The notes under the pieces: generated by a model
Seen by the model: only the letters and a program-made list of their open reading frames with translations
The model's database searches: none
Told to the model about the DNA's origin: nothing
Assembly: GCA_951799405.1 (NCBI GenBank)
Contig: OX637336.1
Coordinates: forward strand, 17,031,479 to 17,095,478
Source of the DNA: Agapetus fuscipes
Taxonomy: Eukaryota; Arthropoda; Insecta; Trichoptera; Glossosomatidae
DNA: 64,000 nucleotides
Direction: 5' to 3'
In this document: positions 41,862 through 52,102 of the stretch, in pieces
Layout: the number at the start of each line of letters is the position of its first letter
Position numbering within the stretch: position 1 is the stretch's first letter
Translations under genes and position numbers: made by a program

Positions 41862-42106
41862 TATAATCTATAATCTAAGTTGCAAGGATATATTCATTCA
41901 AAGCTCTCAGATGTATGCCCACAAACAAACACGTGTAGTTCGCGCTTACAAATGCTGAATGTGTACTTACAAATAAAATCCAAACCTCAAATGAACATAA
42001 GCCCCACAACTTTTGCCGACCTTCCCTGAAACAGGGGTGACATTGGCAAAGTGAACCATTTTTTACAGTATGGGTGGTCAGCCTCATACCAACCTATAAG
42101 TCAAGG
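41862..42106 (-). repeat. A1-repeat forming the 3' end of the RTE
   Basis: CCTTGACTTATAGG at 42106 to CTTAGATTATAGATTATAG at 41862. Confidence 0.95.
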
Positions 42107-42225
42107 AATATGAATAATAAATTACATTTAAATATAAAAAAGAACAAAACCTTACAAAGAAATCTATACAAAAAAAAGTCAAAAATTTCCTATGCAAAAA
42201 AATGTAGCAAATGAATACACCAACA

Positions 42226-42834
42226 TTAGAAATCAACATTGCAGATTAGCCGCCACTTCTTCCTGTCCTTGCATACTTCTTTCATTTCATCCAGAGTCAT
42301 AACCTTTTTCATAAAAGTCCTCCTTTTATTATGACTCTGGATATCCCATTCATTCGCTATTTCAGAGATTTGATCCTTCCATACTTTTCTCGGTCTTCCT
42401 CTACCACGACATCCATCTATTCTAGCAACATATACTTTCTTCGTCAATCTTTCATCACTCATTCTCTCCAAATGCCCGAACCATCTTAACATACTTCTTT
42501 TAATCTTCACTTTCACACTTTCCCTTACACCACATTCTTCTCTTACAAAATCATTCCTCACCCTGTCACTTCGTTTTTTCCCAATCATACTTCTTAGATA
42601 GTCCATTTCTACTGTATGGACTTTACTAATTTCCCTTTCACTCACCGTCCAGGCTTCACTTCCATACATCAAGGTTGGCACTAGTATACCACCGTGCACC
42701 GCCAATCTAACATTTTTTGAGAGATTTTGGTTCCTGGCGATGCAAGCGGTCGCACCCAGTACACACCTGCCTTTCATTATTCTTCTTTCAAATTCACCGC
42801 CCATTCTTCCATCTTTTTCAAACTTACTTCCCAA
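42226..42834 (-). pseudogene. RTE reverse transcriptase C-terminal part, 202 codons
   Basis: Differs from the C-terminal 202 codons at 37660-38412 at only a few residues (GRMGGEF for GRMTGEF, RRTFMKK for RRTCMKK, ICNVDF for ICNADF). 5'-truncated just upstream, near 42855. Intact frame but no catalytic RT core. Confidence 0.9.
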
Positions 42835-42860
42835 ATATACAAACTCATTTACAACAAATA

Positions 42861-43249
42861 CAGTTATTCCCTAATCGAATAGCTTTATGTTAACATGGTG
42901 GAAAGAAAACGTAGTTTTTTTTTTAGTCTTCTTTTCATTTTCACCTTTCATTCATTTCGTTGAAAAACCCTGCAGATTTTATTTGTATGGTTACCGTAAA
43001 TATGTTTGCTTAGTAAATGGGGAAAATATTTGTGAAGTCTTCCATGCAACAAAAGTAAATTAATATTTGCCCATTAACCTAAATTTAAATTATCCAGTAC
43101 ATTTTTTTTAACTCATCCTTTAATTTATTAAAAAATATATTGGTGTTTCACAAGGTTCCAATATGTCCCCATTGCTGTTTACTTTTTGCTCCTGATGCCA
43201 TTTCTTCACGATTGTTTTAATTGATTATTTTTTATTATTGTTGTTCCAG
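42861..43249 (+). other. Unassigned; RT-motif scrap at 43137-43190
   Basis: The + strand reads GVSQGSNMSPLLFTF, resembling the RT block before the catalytic box. The rest is AT-rich. Confidence 0.4.
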
Positions 43250-43293
43250 GTATGTTCCAAGCAATGATTTCAAAGAAAGGATCCTTGATGTAT
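43250..43293 (+). CDS. Orphan exon candidate, 44 nt
   Basis: Lies between a pyrimidine-rich acceptor (TTGTTGTTCCAG) and a strong donor (GTAAGTCTG). One frame is open and reads YVPSNDFKERILDV, entering with one base of a split codon and leaving with one. The phase does not match the donor at 24699, so at least one further exon would be needed if it belongs to the proline-rich gene. It could be chance. Confidence 0.25.
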
Positions 43294-43734
43294 GTAAGTC
43301 TGTTCCCATTTATTTCTACGTTTATTTATTTATGCGAAGGTTAAAACTGCTTGAGTACTTGCAATCATTTGAAGATATAAAAACTGTATTTTCTTTGCCT
43401 TTTTATTTCTTTGATAGTGTCAATTTGTAGAGCATTTCTTTTCAGTGTTTAATTGTTACATTGCCATCTTTTTAACAATCTTTCTCCAGCACACACCCGT
43501 TTTCATTATTTCTGGCGTATCCTACGTCGCACAAGCAATCTTGCATACAGGGAGCACAGAATGCTACATCAGTCAGTCCGTGTACTTGGTCACAAGATTT
43601 CTCACATGTTGGAGTACAGTCTTTTAATGATTCATGTTTTCCCGGGCATTCTAGAAGAAAAAAAAAAGATCAATGCAATCGTGTACACTGCATTGGGGTT
43701 TCTCAAAAAAAATTTGAAGAGCAACACAGGTTTT
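43294..43734. other. No feature recognised
   Basis: Overlapping 60-105 codon frames at 43445-43770 show no domain. Confidence 0.35.
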
Positions 43735-43935
43735 GTACGTCAGCTTTTCGCAACCCACTCTAAGACGTAGACCTCCTTTAATCTTCTCCATGCTTGCATC
43801 TATGTCTAACCATTCTCAGCCAGGAGTTCCCTTGATGTCGTCCAGCAATCTCAGTTGGGGTCTTCCTACTCCCTACTCCCTGCTGGTACATCCTGGGTCT
43901 CCATTAGACGATCCTTTTCGGCCTTCTGTCATAAA
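43735..43935 (-). pseudogene. LINE C-terminal remnant
   Basis: With frame changes the - strand reads GRPQLRLLDDIKGT and EWLDIDASMEKIKGGLRLR, matching the GRP-x-LDDI...W pattern at the end of many RTE-type polyproteins. Too decayed to place in a family. Confidence 0.35.
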
Positions 43936-44082
43936 GTCCAGTCATCCTAAGAACTCAAACTGTTATGTCTTGTAAAAGCTAAACTGTTAAATAATAAATT
44001 GAAAACAGTTACAAATTGTATCAAATCTCTCGGCCACAACTCTGAATTAATATTCGATCATCATAAAAAAACACAATGCAAC

Positions 44083-44272
44083 TAAGTTACACATACAATG
44101 TCACTTCTTGCCGCGTTCTTCCCGAAGGCGTTGCATGTCGCCGCAAACCATGCCGGTATTTTATTTAGGATTTGAAGTAAAAATCGAAAAAGGAAATAAT
44201 TTCTGACACTTTCGGTGGGAATCGAACTCGATCTATCGGCATGAAATTAAAGCACTAATAACTAAGCTGGAA
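44083..44272 (-). repeat. SINE-C, with internal loss
   Basis: The tail CTAAGTTACACATACAATGT and a head with GGGAATCGAACTC are present. The ACTTCAACTGAAGTGG region is deleted. Confidence 0.8.
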
Positions 44273-44746
44273 AACGGAATCCAGAATACATACGAGTATT
44301 ATGTAGTTATTATTCAAAGGATATTTCTTATAACTTAGAACATTTAAAAAAGATAACTTACGGTACGAAAATACGTTCATTATTGAAGAAAAGATGCACA
44401 AGATGAAGAACAATAATTTAAAATCCATTTTTTCTTCTTTTCTTATTTCTATACTTTTCGATCCTGTTTCTTCCAATGATTTTGTCGCACTGACAATAAT
44501 AAATTGTTGTTTTGTTGAGTGCTTGTCTCCGTTGTTTGCTTAGAAATAATATTATTACTAACCTTTATCTAATTTTTGCATGTTTTTAGTTTATTTGCAT
44601 AAATAATTTATTTTTTATGTTTCATTTCACGGTTGTTGTAGATTTTCCGATTATTAAAAAAAAAAAACATTTTAATACGTGCTAACAATTAGGAAAACAC
44701 TTAAATTATTTAAAATTAATTAGTTTCATTTCTTATTTTCATTATT
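44273..44746. other. No feature recognised
   Basis: AT-rich, unassigned. Confidence 0.35.
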
Positions 44747-44965
44747 CCTTGACTTATAGGTTGGTATGAGGCTGTCTACCCATACTGTAAAATTCGTATA
44801 CATTGCCAATGTCACCCCTTTTTCAGGGAAGGTCGGCAAAAGTTGCCGGGCTTATGTTTGGATTTTAATTTGTAAGTCACATGCAGAATTTGCAAGCGCG
44901 AACTTACACGTATCTGTTTTGTGGGCATGCATTTAATATGAATTTTAAATATTAATTAAATAAAC
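44747..44965 (+). repeat. A-repeat, tail missing
   Basis: CCTTGACTTATAGG start to TGCATTTAATATGAATTTTAA; then the hairpin segment begins. Confidence 0.9.
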
Positions 44966-44984
44966 GAAGTTTTAATTCAATTTT

Positions 44985-45115
44985 ATTTCTGTCTAGCACT
45001 GTCGCCTACATGGCATCTTCAGGACAATGACAATCTGTGACAAATTGTCATTGTCCTGAAGATGCCTTGTAGGCGAAAGTGCTAGACAAAAATAAAATTA
45101 TAAAAGTGAATTAAA
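44985..45115. repeat. Fold-back hairpin with facing hammerhead-like motifs
   Basis: Arms of ~65 bp (TCTAGCACTGTCGCCTACAT... and the inverse of CCTTGTAGGCGAAAGTGCTA) meet near 45035. The right arm carries a clean hammerhead-like layout: helix I TTGTC/GACAA, core CTGAAGA, helix II GCCT/AGGC, GAAA and CTA at the cleavage position (45051-45089). One extra T sits between core and helix II. The left arm has GACA in place of GAAA. Confidence 0.75.
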
Positions 45116-45169
45116 AATTTATTTATTTAATTAATATACAATGGACTTTCACCGTGTAAACCACCAAAC

Positions 45170-45225
45170 CCTAAAAATTATGAATTTTAAATGTTAATAC
45201 ATCTTTGCAACTTAGATTATAGTGA
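45170..45225 (+). repeat. A-repeat tail fragment
   Basis: ATGTTAATACATCTTTGCAA followed by CTTAGATTATAG. Confidence 0.7.
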
Positions 45226-45464
45226 ATTTTTCACTGATGGAAATTAATAGCTTATAGTTTTGGTGCTTTACGTATATATTCGTGGTTTCGTAAGAATCTC
45301 TCATGGTCTTTTGTACGTTTGGCTTACATTTAAATCCAGTTTAGCTTATTGTAACTCATTTACCAATAAGAACGAAGCGGACTCAGATAAAAAAATATAT
45401 ATGTATTTTTTGTTGATATATTTCCCCTTACGTATTTTTGTTTGTTTTTGTTTTTGTCAAGGCT

Positions 45465-45600
45465 TTCAACCCCACTTCAACTGAAGTGGTTAGCGTAGGG
45501 ATTAACCTATTGAAATAAATAGGTTCCACTTGCCACACTTGAAAATCTTCGGGGATAACGCGGCAAGAAATTGCACTATATGTGTAGCTTAGTTTTTTTT
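45465..45600 (+). repeat. SINE-C 3' part
   Basis: CCCCACTTCAACTGAAGTGG to ATATGTGTAGCTTAGTTT. Confidence 0.85.
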
Positions 45601-45834
45601 TAGGTACTTAGATTCTTATAAAACAGGGAAACCTTCAGTTTGATTTGAACAGTTCACGTAGGTTACAATCTTGTGATTGTAAATTTTGTCCCTCACGCCA
45701 ATGCTACCACTTGGGGGATAAAACAGCTTTGTGATTGTGCACTGCGAATTTTACAGCATTTTTTTTTTCACTTCAATCTGATCTTAAACGTTTGTAGTAA
45801 AATAAATGAAAAATAAATAGGTCGCTTTCAGTTA

Positions 45835-45840
45835 TTTATT
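45835..45840 (-). promoter_or_regulatory. Poly(A) signal AATAAA of the TIL gene
   Basis: AATAAA on the - strand about 100 bp past the stop codon at 45937-45939. It is the first canonical signal downstream. Confidence 0.6.
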
Positions 45841-45936
45841 CGGATTTCATAAATAAAACATTTACAAATTTAAAAAGTATTTTTAGGTGAAGTATTAGTC
45901 GCAAATCAGTGTTATGTGATCCATTTATAAACATTC

Positions 45937-48900
45937 CTAAGCCTCGATCTCAGTATTGCTGTCGTAAACATAATCTGAAACAAAAACGGTCATATTAGTA
46001 GGTAAGCAAAAAGGCATACAAATCTTACTAGGTATACAAAAACGGTTACATCAATAGGTTACCAAAAAAGGTATACAAAAACGGTCAAATAAATAGGTAT
46101 ACAAAAATTTAGACGCTCCTTTTCATGCTTTTGTTAAAAGTGTATTTGATTTTAAAGATTGCATTGTTATTAGGTCTTTGTTAAGTTAAGAAGGTCCAAA
46201 CTCTTCATTCTTTACTACCGTTGAGAAACAAGCTCGATTTTAAAGCAAATAAATTGAAATTCTTCAAAGGCGATATTTCAGTTTTATGGACCATTTAATT
46301 AGCCTACATGTGATAATAATTGTATGTGCATCAAGAGTAAATATTCAAATTTGAATGAAATCATCTTTTATTGAAGCTTTTGTTATACTTACAATGCGTA
46401 TAATTGTTCCAACCGTAAGCTGCAAAAAAAATACAATATAAATATTATTTTTGTAAATTGGTTAAAAAAAAAAAATTGTAGTAATCATCATCATTGGCGC
46501 TAGAGCCTGGTGGGGGTCTTGGCCTCATTAAGGAATTGCCTTCACCTTTCCTTCTCCATCAACTATCGTCACCAATTTCGGATCCCCAGAGCTCGCAAAT
46601 CCCTCACCACACACCCCATGGTTCCATCTCAGCTTTGGTTTTCCGTCACTTCTTCTGCCAATGGGTTTCGTGGACTAGATCCTTTGTATTGTTGACGTAT
46701 CGCTCATTCTTATTGATTAAAATTGTATTTAAGTGTCCAGATTACTGCATAATATGACTGGAATGTAATTTAGATAACACCCTTTTCTTGACTTATAGGT
46801 TGATATGCGGCTGACCACCCATGCTGTAAAAATGGTTCACTATGCCAATGTCACCCCTGTTTCAGGGAAGGACGGCAAGAGTTGCAGGGTGTATGTTCAT
46901 TTGAGATTTGAGTTTTTATGTTGTAAGTACACATGAAGCGTGTACAAGCTCGAACTTGTACGTGTTCGCTTGTGAGAATGCATATAATGTGAATCCCCAA
47001 TGTTACATATCTTTGCAACTTAGATTAGATTAGATAAAGGAGGGCACTGTTATAACGTTGCGGCCTTCAAAATCAAGAGTAAAATTGAAATTTTGTTTTT
47101 CTTCAGCAAAATACTTCTTAAGTCTCAGCAATGCAATTAAAATGATTTTGAACTATCAAAAGTGTGATGTTTTAAAAGATGGCAACTTTGGTTCTGATTT
47201 TCACAACGTTGATGTCAACGTCATGTCGATATGTACTCACCCACTTTTTTCCCTTGAACAATTGGCCGCATTGAACCTGAAACGATAAAATCAATTGAAT
47301 CATCTTGAAAGATAAAAATATTTTCATCCAGCCATCTGAAGATGCGAACGGATTGTTTGCGAAACCGGTCGTGGAACTTAATACACTCGCCGTGATCAAT
47401 TTTCAAATAAAATTTGAAACCAAGTGGCATCACCATGAAGATAAGTGTAACTGGTTGATAAATTACCCAATCTTAATTGCAGTATCAGAGTCAAAAAAGT
47501 TTTTTTGGTCAAATATATGAAAATGTAAAAGGATGACATTTACGGAATGACTATTCACTTTATTTCTGTTGTTTGTCAGTTCTCATGGATCTTATTAAAA
47601 ATCAGAGCAAAGAAAAATGTGTTGGCGAAGTCTGACTTTAAACTAGAATGCCGTAATCGTGCGTAGCACGAGTAGGCAGGCTAGTATCCAATATATAAGT
47701 AATTGTAATGAAAGCTTTCTACGATGTTTCTTAGCGGTAGCCTGTATTTAAAAAAAATATTCCATGTATCGTTGGTTTTTTATATTCCTAGTTAAATACA
47801 TTGCATTATTTTCAAATAAAAGGTTGTCAATAGGCGTACCCACACTGTAGAAAATAATTCACTTTTGTCAATATCACCCCTGTTTCACAGAAGGTCGGTA
47901 AGAATTGTAAGGTTTTAGTTCATTTGGCGTTTGGGGGTCTCTTATTTTAAGTCTACGTGCAGCATGTGTAATAACGAGCTTGCCCGCACTTGCTTGTGGG
48001 TGTACATTAAATAAGGATCTTAAATTTTAATAAATCTTTGTAACTTTTATTAAAGATGCAAAGACGCGGAAGACCACGTCTGCTAGATGGACAGATGGGG
48101 ACATGGGCACACTGGGCTGGAAGTCTCGATGACCGTCGACAAATGTTACCTTACCTCTTTGAAGGTACGACGGAATAAAACGTGGCGGCGTATTAACAGC
48201 TGATAGAACAACAATCAGCAATTCAGGCACCGTCGTGTTTTATTTCATCCTACCTTCAAATAAGTACGGTAAGATCTACCGACAGCCATCGAGACTTCCA
48301 AGGACGCGACGCCGTTCACAAACGGCTTAAAGTAGTACATTCTGGAAGGAATGTGGTGAATCCTATGTACAGGAGTGGACAAGCAAGAGCCGATATAATG
48401 ATGTCAACTTACCTTCTGGGTCGTGAGCTAAATATTTCGGGCAATCTTTTTTCAATACGCAATGCCCGCGTAATTCGTTTCTGAAGTATCCTTCTTCGCA
48501 AAAGCACCCGGATTCGCAAAGATCGCACGTGACCTGAAGGTTTTTGACGGCACCGTAGCATCCTACCTCACAGGAAGTCGAGCAATTGCTCTCCATTTCA
48601 TGTAGCCTTGGACAGTCTAAAAGCAATCCAGAAAATATCAAAAAGGTAATAAAAATACATGATTCTAGATCTAGAATTCTTTGTAAGGTGATCATAAAAA
48701 GACTGAACGCCGAATTGGACAAGCAGCAAGATAGTATAGCTGTTGATGGAAGAGAAAGCAACGTGGAATGGTTGAAGATAATGACTCTCAAATTGTGTTA
48801 CTCACTTTTAGGGGTCGTAGAGTAAAGGTTGATACCTGAAATCAAAATATAATTTGAAAAGGGCATTGTTATCTAGTTTGAATTGGAAATAAAAAAGGCA

Positions 48901-49047
48901 CTTAGTTAAAAAAAATGCTTAAAATATTAAATGCTAAAAGTGATGAAAAGGAATAGTCCAAGCGTGGAGCCTTGTCGTACACCCTTCAACAAGTAACTTA
49001 CCTAATACACTGAAGATTAAAGAACTAACGAAAAAGAGATAATACAT
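45937..49047 (-). CDS. Secreted TIL-domain (trypsin-inhibitor-like) protein, five exons
   Basis: Exons on the - strand: 49047-49002, 48835-48806, 48616-48413, 46419-46393, 45974-45937. Lengths 46, 30, 204, 27 and 38 nt sum to 345 nt, a 114-residue product plus stop. All four introns are phase 1 and every junction is GT-AG. Exon 1 is a signal peptide (MYYLFFVSSLIFSVLG). Exon 3 holds a complete TIL domain with ten cysteines (order NCSTSCEVGC, TCDLCESGCFCEEGYF, GHCVLKKDC), the usual number for five disulfides. In TIL inhibitors the loop around cysteines 5-6 contacts the protease; here only two residues (DL) separate them, shorter than many relatives, so inhibition is not certain. The tail is Tyr- and acid-rich (YVYDSNTEIEA) with an NYT sequon. 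A phase-1-flanked extracellular domain exon is typical of shuffled modules. A further small exon in the 2-kb intron 3 cannot be excluded. Confidence 0.85.
45985..46115 (-). repeat. Loose tandem repeat GGTATACAAAAACGGT in intron 4 of the TIL gene
   Basis: Five or six imperfect + strand units (GGTATACAAAAACGGT(T/C)A, AATAGGT). Similar in flavour to 12137-12345. Confidence 0.55.
46495..46700 (-). pseudogene. LINE C-terminal remnant in intron 3 of the TIL gene
   Basis: The - strand reads GKPKLRWNHGV, then in another frame VRDLRALGIRNW and QFLNEAKT followed by a stop. This is the (G)RPK-RW...DLR-LG-RNW...LNEAK pattern of insect LINE C-termini. At least one frameshift. Confidence 0.5.
46795..47034 (+). 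repeat. A2-repeat
   Basis: CTTGACTTATAGGTTGATATGC start; TTAGATTAGATTAGATAAAG tail. In intron 3 of the TIL gene, antisense to it. Confidence 0.95.
47035..47823. other. Intronic sequence, no feature recognised
   Basis: Overlapping open frames of ~70 codons on both strands near 47172-47520 mirror one another and show no domain. Confidence 0.35.
47824..48056 (+). repeat. A-repeat, diverged
   Basis: TACCCACACTGTAGAAAATAA to TTGTAACTTTTATTAAAG. Confidence 0.8.
48117..48301. repeat. Fold-back hairpin, ~72-bp arms
   Basis: The left arm 48117-48188 and right arm 48229-48301 are inverted copies sharing GGAAGTCTCGATG, TTGAAGGTA and GA(A)ATAAAAC; about 40 bp of loop. In intron 3 of the TIL gene. Confidence 0.75.
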
Positions 49048-49089
49048 CTTGGACTTTTAGAATATATTCTTCTAATCTAGGAGCGTTTG

Positions 49090-49098
49090 TATTTATAG
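49090..49098 (-). promoter_or_regulatory. TATA box of the TIL gene
   Basis: CTATAAATA on the - strand, ~43-51 bases upstream of the ATG at 49047. A start ~30 bp downstream would leave a ~20-nt leader, short but plausible for a small secreted insect protein. Confidence 0.55.
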
Positions 49099-49311
49099 TT
49101 TTTTTTTTTAATTCATGCGTACAGTTTAAATAAAGCATGATTAAAATATTACTAGAATTATATTTTTATGATCGTTCCATGTTTTCGGACATGGCTTTTC
49201 ATGTCTCTCAATTTTTCAAGCGTGGAGTATCATGTAAGTTACAATTAGAATTTTCCAGCAACTAGTCTCGCACTGTTTACTGCTTATTTGTTTCGTTGAT
49301 ATAAGCTGGTT
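49099..49311. other. Upstream flank of the TIL gene
   Basis: AT-rich DNA with no repeat recognised; it may hold promoter elements. Confidence 0.35.
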
Positions 49312-49512
49312 CGGTCGATAGGTCGGCTAGGGTTCGACCCCCACACGGGTGTCAGAAATTATTTTTACGTTTCGGTGTTTCAAATTTCAAACCTAATATA
49401 AAGATACCGGCAAGGCATCAGCCTTCACGAGAAATGAGAACCAGCCTCCTCGGGAGCTGGGAAACTCTCACTTCCATTGAAGTGGTTGGCGTAAGGCTGT
49501 CCCCTCACATTA
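49312..49512 (+). repeat. SINE-C
   Basis: GGTTCGGTCGATAGGTCGGC at the head, partly lost anticodon arm, TTCGGTGTTTCAAATTTC and CTTCCATTGAAGTGG body; tail missing. Confidence 0.8.
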
Positions 49513-50096
49513 TATTCCGTTCGATTTACAAGTGACTTTAAATTTGTGTGACCCAATACAATGTACGATTGACGTCAACTAACCTTTTCCCTCTTTTCAT
49601 TTTGTAATTCACATCATTTTCTGTGTGTATGTATCCGACATACGCTTGCTCCCTCATGTTTCTTAATATTTTGTGGAGATTTTTTGACATCTTCAAAGAC
49701 CTTTAAGGGAAGGGTTCACATTGAAAGGCTGTATTCGAGTGTATTTAGAGAGACCCATGTCAGTTTTTGTATGCAAAGATTATATCTGTCGGGTAGTGAG
49801 GTGTCTGATGCATTCACAGGAGCTGACGTGGAAATTTTTGGAAAACTTGTATGTTAATAAAAAGACGTTGAAGGACACATCTTAAAGAAATCTTGAGAAA
49901 GCAAAAAGGGAGGGAAGTATGAGTATGAAAAAGTTAAATTAATGACTTACCGTTTTTTGATGCGTCAAAGAAATATTCTGTTAAAGAGATTGGTCTAAAT
50001 TTAATGTGATAACTATACTTTGTTACATCGTTTTAAAAGCGAAGCCGCTGGGAACCGGCTTGTATGGCACCCTTCGCCACTGGTAGACACTCATAT
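49513..50096. other. No feature recognised
   Basis: Unassigned; no domain-bearing frame. Confidence 0.35.
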
Positions 50097-50378
50097 AATA
50101 ATTTATTTGGCGAGCGCTGTTTTTGCGTAAATCACACCTCAAGAGCCCTCTACGAGCTTGGCCGTCGCTATAGAATGCTCCAATACTCAAGCAAGACCCG
50201 GTTGCTGTATAGGTGAATGAACCTTTGGTGACCGGTCTTTGGTAAAGGTATATGAATTTTTCAACCCAGCGAAGAGCATATTGGAAAAATCAAATATTTT
50301 TGGTGCTCCGCCGGGTTCCGAACCCACTATTCGAACACGAGTCCGAAATATTTACCACTGGACTACGGACCGTCTGAT
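50097..50378 (-). repeat. SINE-B, full length
   Basis: The - strand head GGTCCGTAGTCCAGTGGTAA, CGGACTCGTGT, B-box-like GGGTTCGGAACCC, full body, tail with AAATAAATTATTATATG. Confidence 0.9.
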
Positions 50379-50879
50379 TTATTTCCATGTCTGCGGTAAA
50401 ACGCCATGGTTGAGTTGGAACGAGAAGTTTGGCACTTGTTCTGCCGGTACATGCATGTTCCCGCTTCGGCAAAGGCAGCTAGTATCGTTTCCTTTTGTTT
50501 GCTGCCGGATGGATAGTAATGTGTGCCGACAGGCGAAAGCCTCCTCTAGGTACGAGGCTGTAGGGGCGAGAATCCGGAAGCAGGAAGTACGTAGGCTTTC
50601 GCGGAGGAAGCGAGATAAAGGCGGAGAAATCCAAATTGGTGCTTTACCGTGCGGGGGATGAATTTACGACGTGCAGTTTTATGAATAGTCATTTTGGCGG
50701 AATTTATTCTGAAAAATTAGGTTGTTTGTATTGTGTTTTTTTTTGAACCACGACTCCTTAGTAGGAAGTTGTAAGAAATGGTTAAGAATCAATCATGAAC
50801 TAGAGAAAGTAAATTAAAGTGTGATTCTCCCAACTTATCAAAAATTTGGTTGCATGTACGGACACCAGCTGATGTAATT
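50379..50879. other. Unassigned, GC-richer
   Basis: An inverted pair GCGAAAGCCTCCTC / GGCTTTCGCGGAGG lies at 50532-50610. An open frame across it shows no recognisable domain. Confidence 0.3.
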
Positions 50880-51130
50880 TATCTTTCGTGTTCAAATTCC
50901 ATCTATTATTAGCCACTTCCGAGAAATATACAACCGAGGTCCTTACCAGAATTAAACAATCAAATTTGCTGTGTCAATCAAATATTGATTGGAGGTGGTT
51001 GCAACAGGTCCTAAGTATCATTGAGAAGTGGAACAGCAAGATTTTACTAGAACATCCGACCAATCATTCAAGCAATCTCAAACAGTATCATGCACAAATG
51101 ATATATCTAATCTAATCTAAATTGCAAATA
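50880..51130 (+). repeat. F-repeat fragment, ending in an A2 tail scrap
   Basis: TACTAGAACATCCGACCAAT is shared with 35725-35755. At 51105-51130 ATCTAATCTAATCTAAATTG is the tail of a lost A2 copy on the - strand. Confidence 0.4.
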
Positions 51131-51299
51131 TATTTTTTCTACTCCCATTTGGTAATTTACTAATTACAAAACGGCTAACGCAATCACAATGCCATACATT
51201 TCTACACCCGTTGCATAATGTTACATTATGCAACCGGTAACCGTGTTTAAATGAACATGTGCGCATGCGCATTGTCAGAATTGGAACCATTTTTAATTT

Positions 51300-51440
51300 C
51301 AAATGTCAACCTTGTATGGGGGTATGAAGACCTGTCAATCCAAGATGGCCGCAAGCGATCAGCTGATTAGGCTTCATACAATATTAGTGATATTCGGTAG
51401 GTAGGAATTACCGTGGTGATGAGACTTTCAGCCCTGTTCA
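51300..51440 (+). repeat. Internal part of the element seen at 55027-55511
   Basis: GAAGACCTGTCAATCCAAGA and GCCGCAAGCGATCAGCTGAT match 55095-55140; CGGTAGGTAGGAATTACCGT matches 55407-55430. The A-repeat present at the second locus is absent here, so this shows the empty site. Confidence 0.7.
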
Positions 51441-51628
51441 GATGAAAATAAATAAGTATATTTTATGTGTAGAGTCAAATAAAAATTGTTAATGGTGCTA
51501 AAATTTATCGAATTTATTTATCGGATTGCTCCAAATAAAGCTTTCCTTTTTTCAATGGAAAATAAAAGGCTTGAAAGAAAAATAATACAAAAAATTTCAC
51601 CGCAAAAAATAAACAAACTCAAAAAGTT

Positions 51629-51857
51629 ACTTGGTTAATAGGTGAGTATGAGGTTGATCACCTATGCTGTACAAATTTGGTTCACCTGCCAATACAACTG
51701 CAGGGCATATGTTTATTTGAGTTTTGGGTTTGAATGTTTAAGCTTATATGCAGGATGTAAAAGCGCGACCTTATACATATGTGTCGGCTTGTGGGCATGA
51801 ATTCAATATGAAACCTAAATATAATTTATTTTTACAACTTAGGTTAGATTAGATAAT
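51629..51857 (+). repeat. A2-repeat, diverged
   Basis: GGTGAGTATGAGGTTGATCA to ACAACTTAGGTTAGATTAGA; the CCCCTGTTTCAGGG core is deleted. Confidence 0.8.
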
Positions 51858-52102
51858 CGAAGGGAATGATAAATCACACGTTTTGACAAAGGTAAGGTTT
51901 TAATTACTTCAAATGGACGAGTACATTATAATGACTATTATTCACTATTTTGTTAATTCTCTCATGGTCGTAGAAAAAGTATTGTATGCCACTGCACGTA
52001 ATAAGTCTTTGTAACACTCGTGCTTTCTATTGTGCCATTCGGCTGCGCCTCATGGCACAAACTAGCACTCGTGTTAAAAAGACTATTATTACTTGGCAGT
52101 GG
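51858..52102. other. No feature recognised
   Basis: Unassigned. Confidence 0.3.

Larger units (their letters stand above)
41862..42860 (-). mobile_element. 5'-truncated RTE with A1-repeat as its 3' end
   Basis: The coding part 42834-42226, an AT-rich spacer of ~120 bp (42225-42107) and a full A1-repeat (42106-41862) run in that order on the - strand, as at 37655-38790. Confidence 0.9.

Noticed and set aside
48363..48791. Single 142-codon frame across the TIL domain
   Set aside because: Its N-terminal half is intron sequence. The splice sites and the separate signal-peptide exon at 49047 explain the domain better.
48962..48990. GVRQGSTLG-like reverse transcriptase motif on the - strand
   Set aside because: It lies in the 166-bp intron 1 of the TIL gene with no neighbouring RT block; too short to support.
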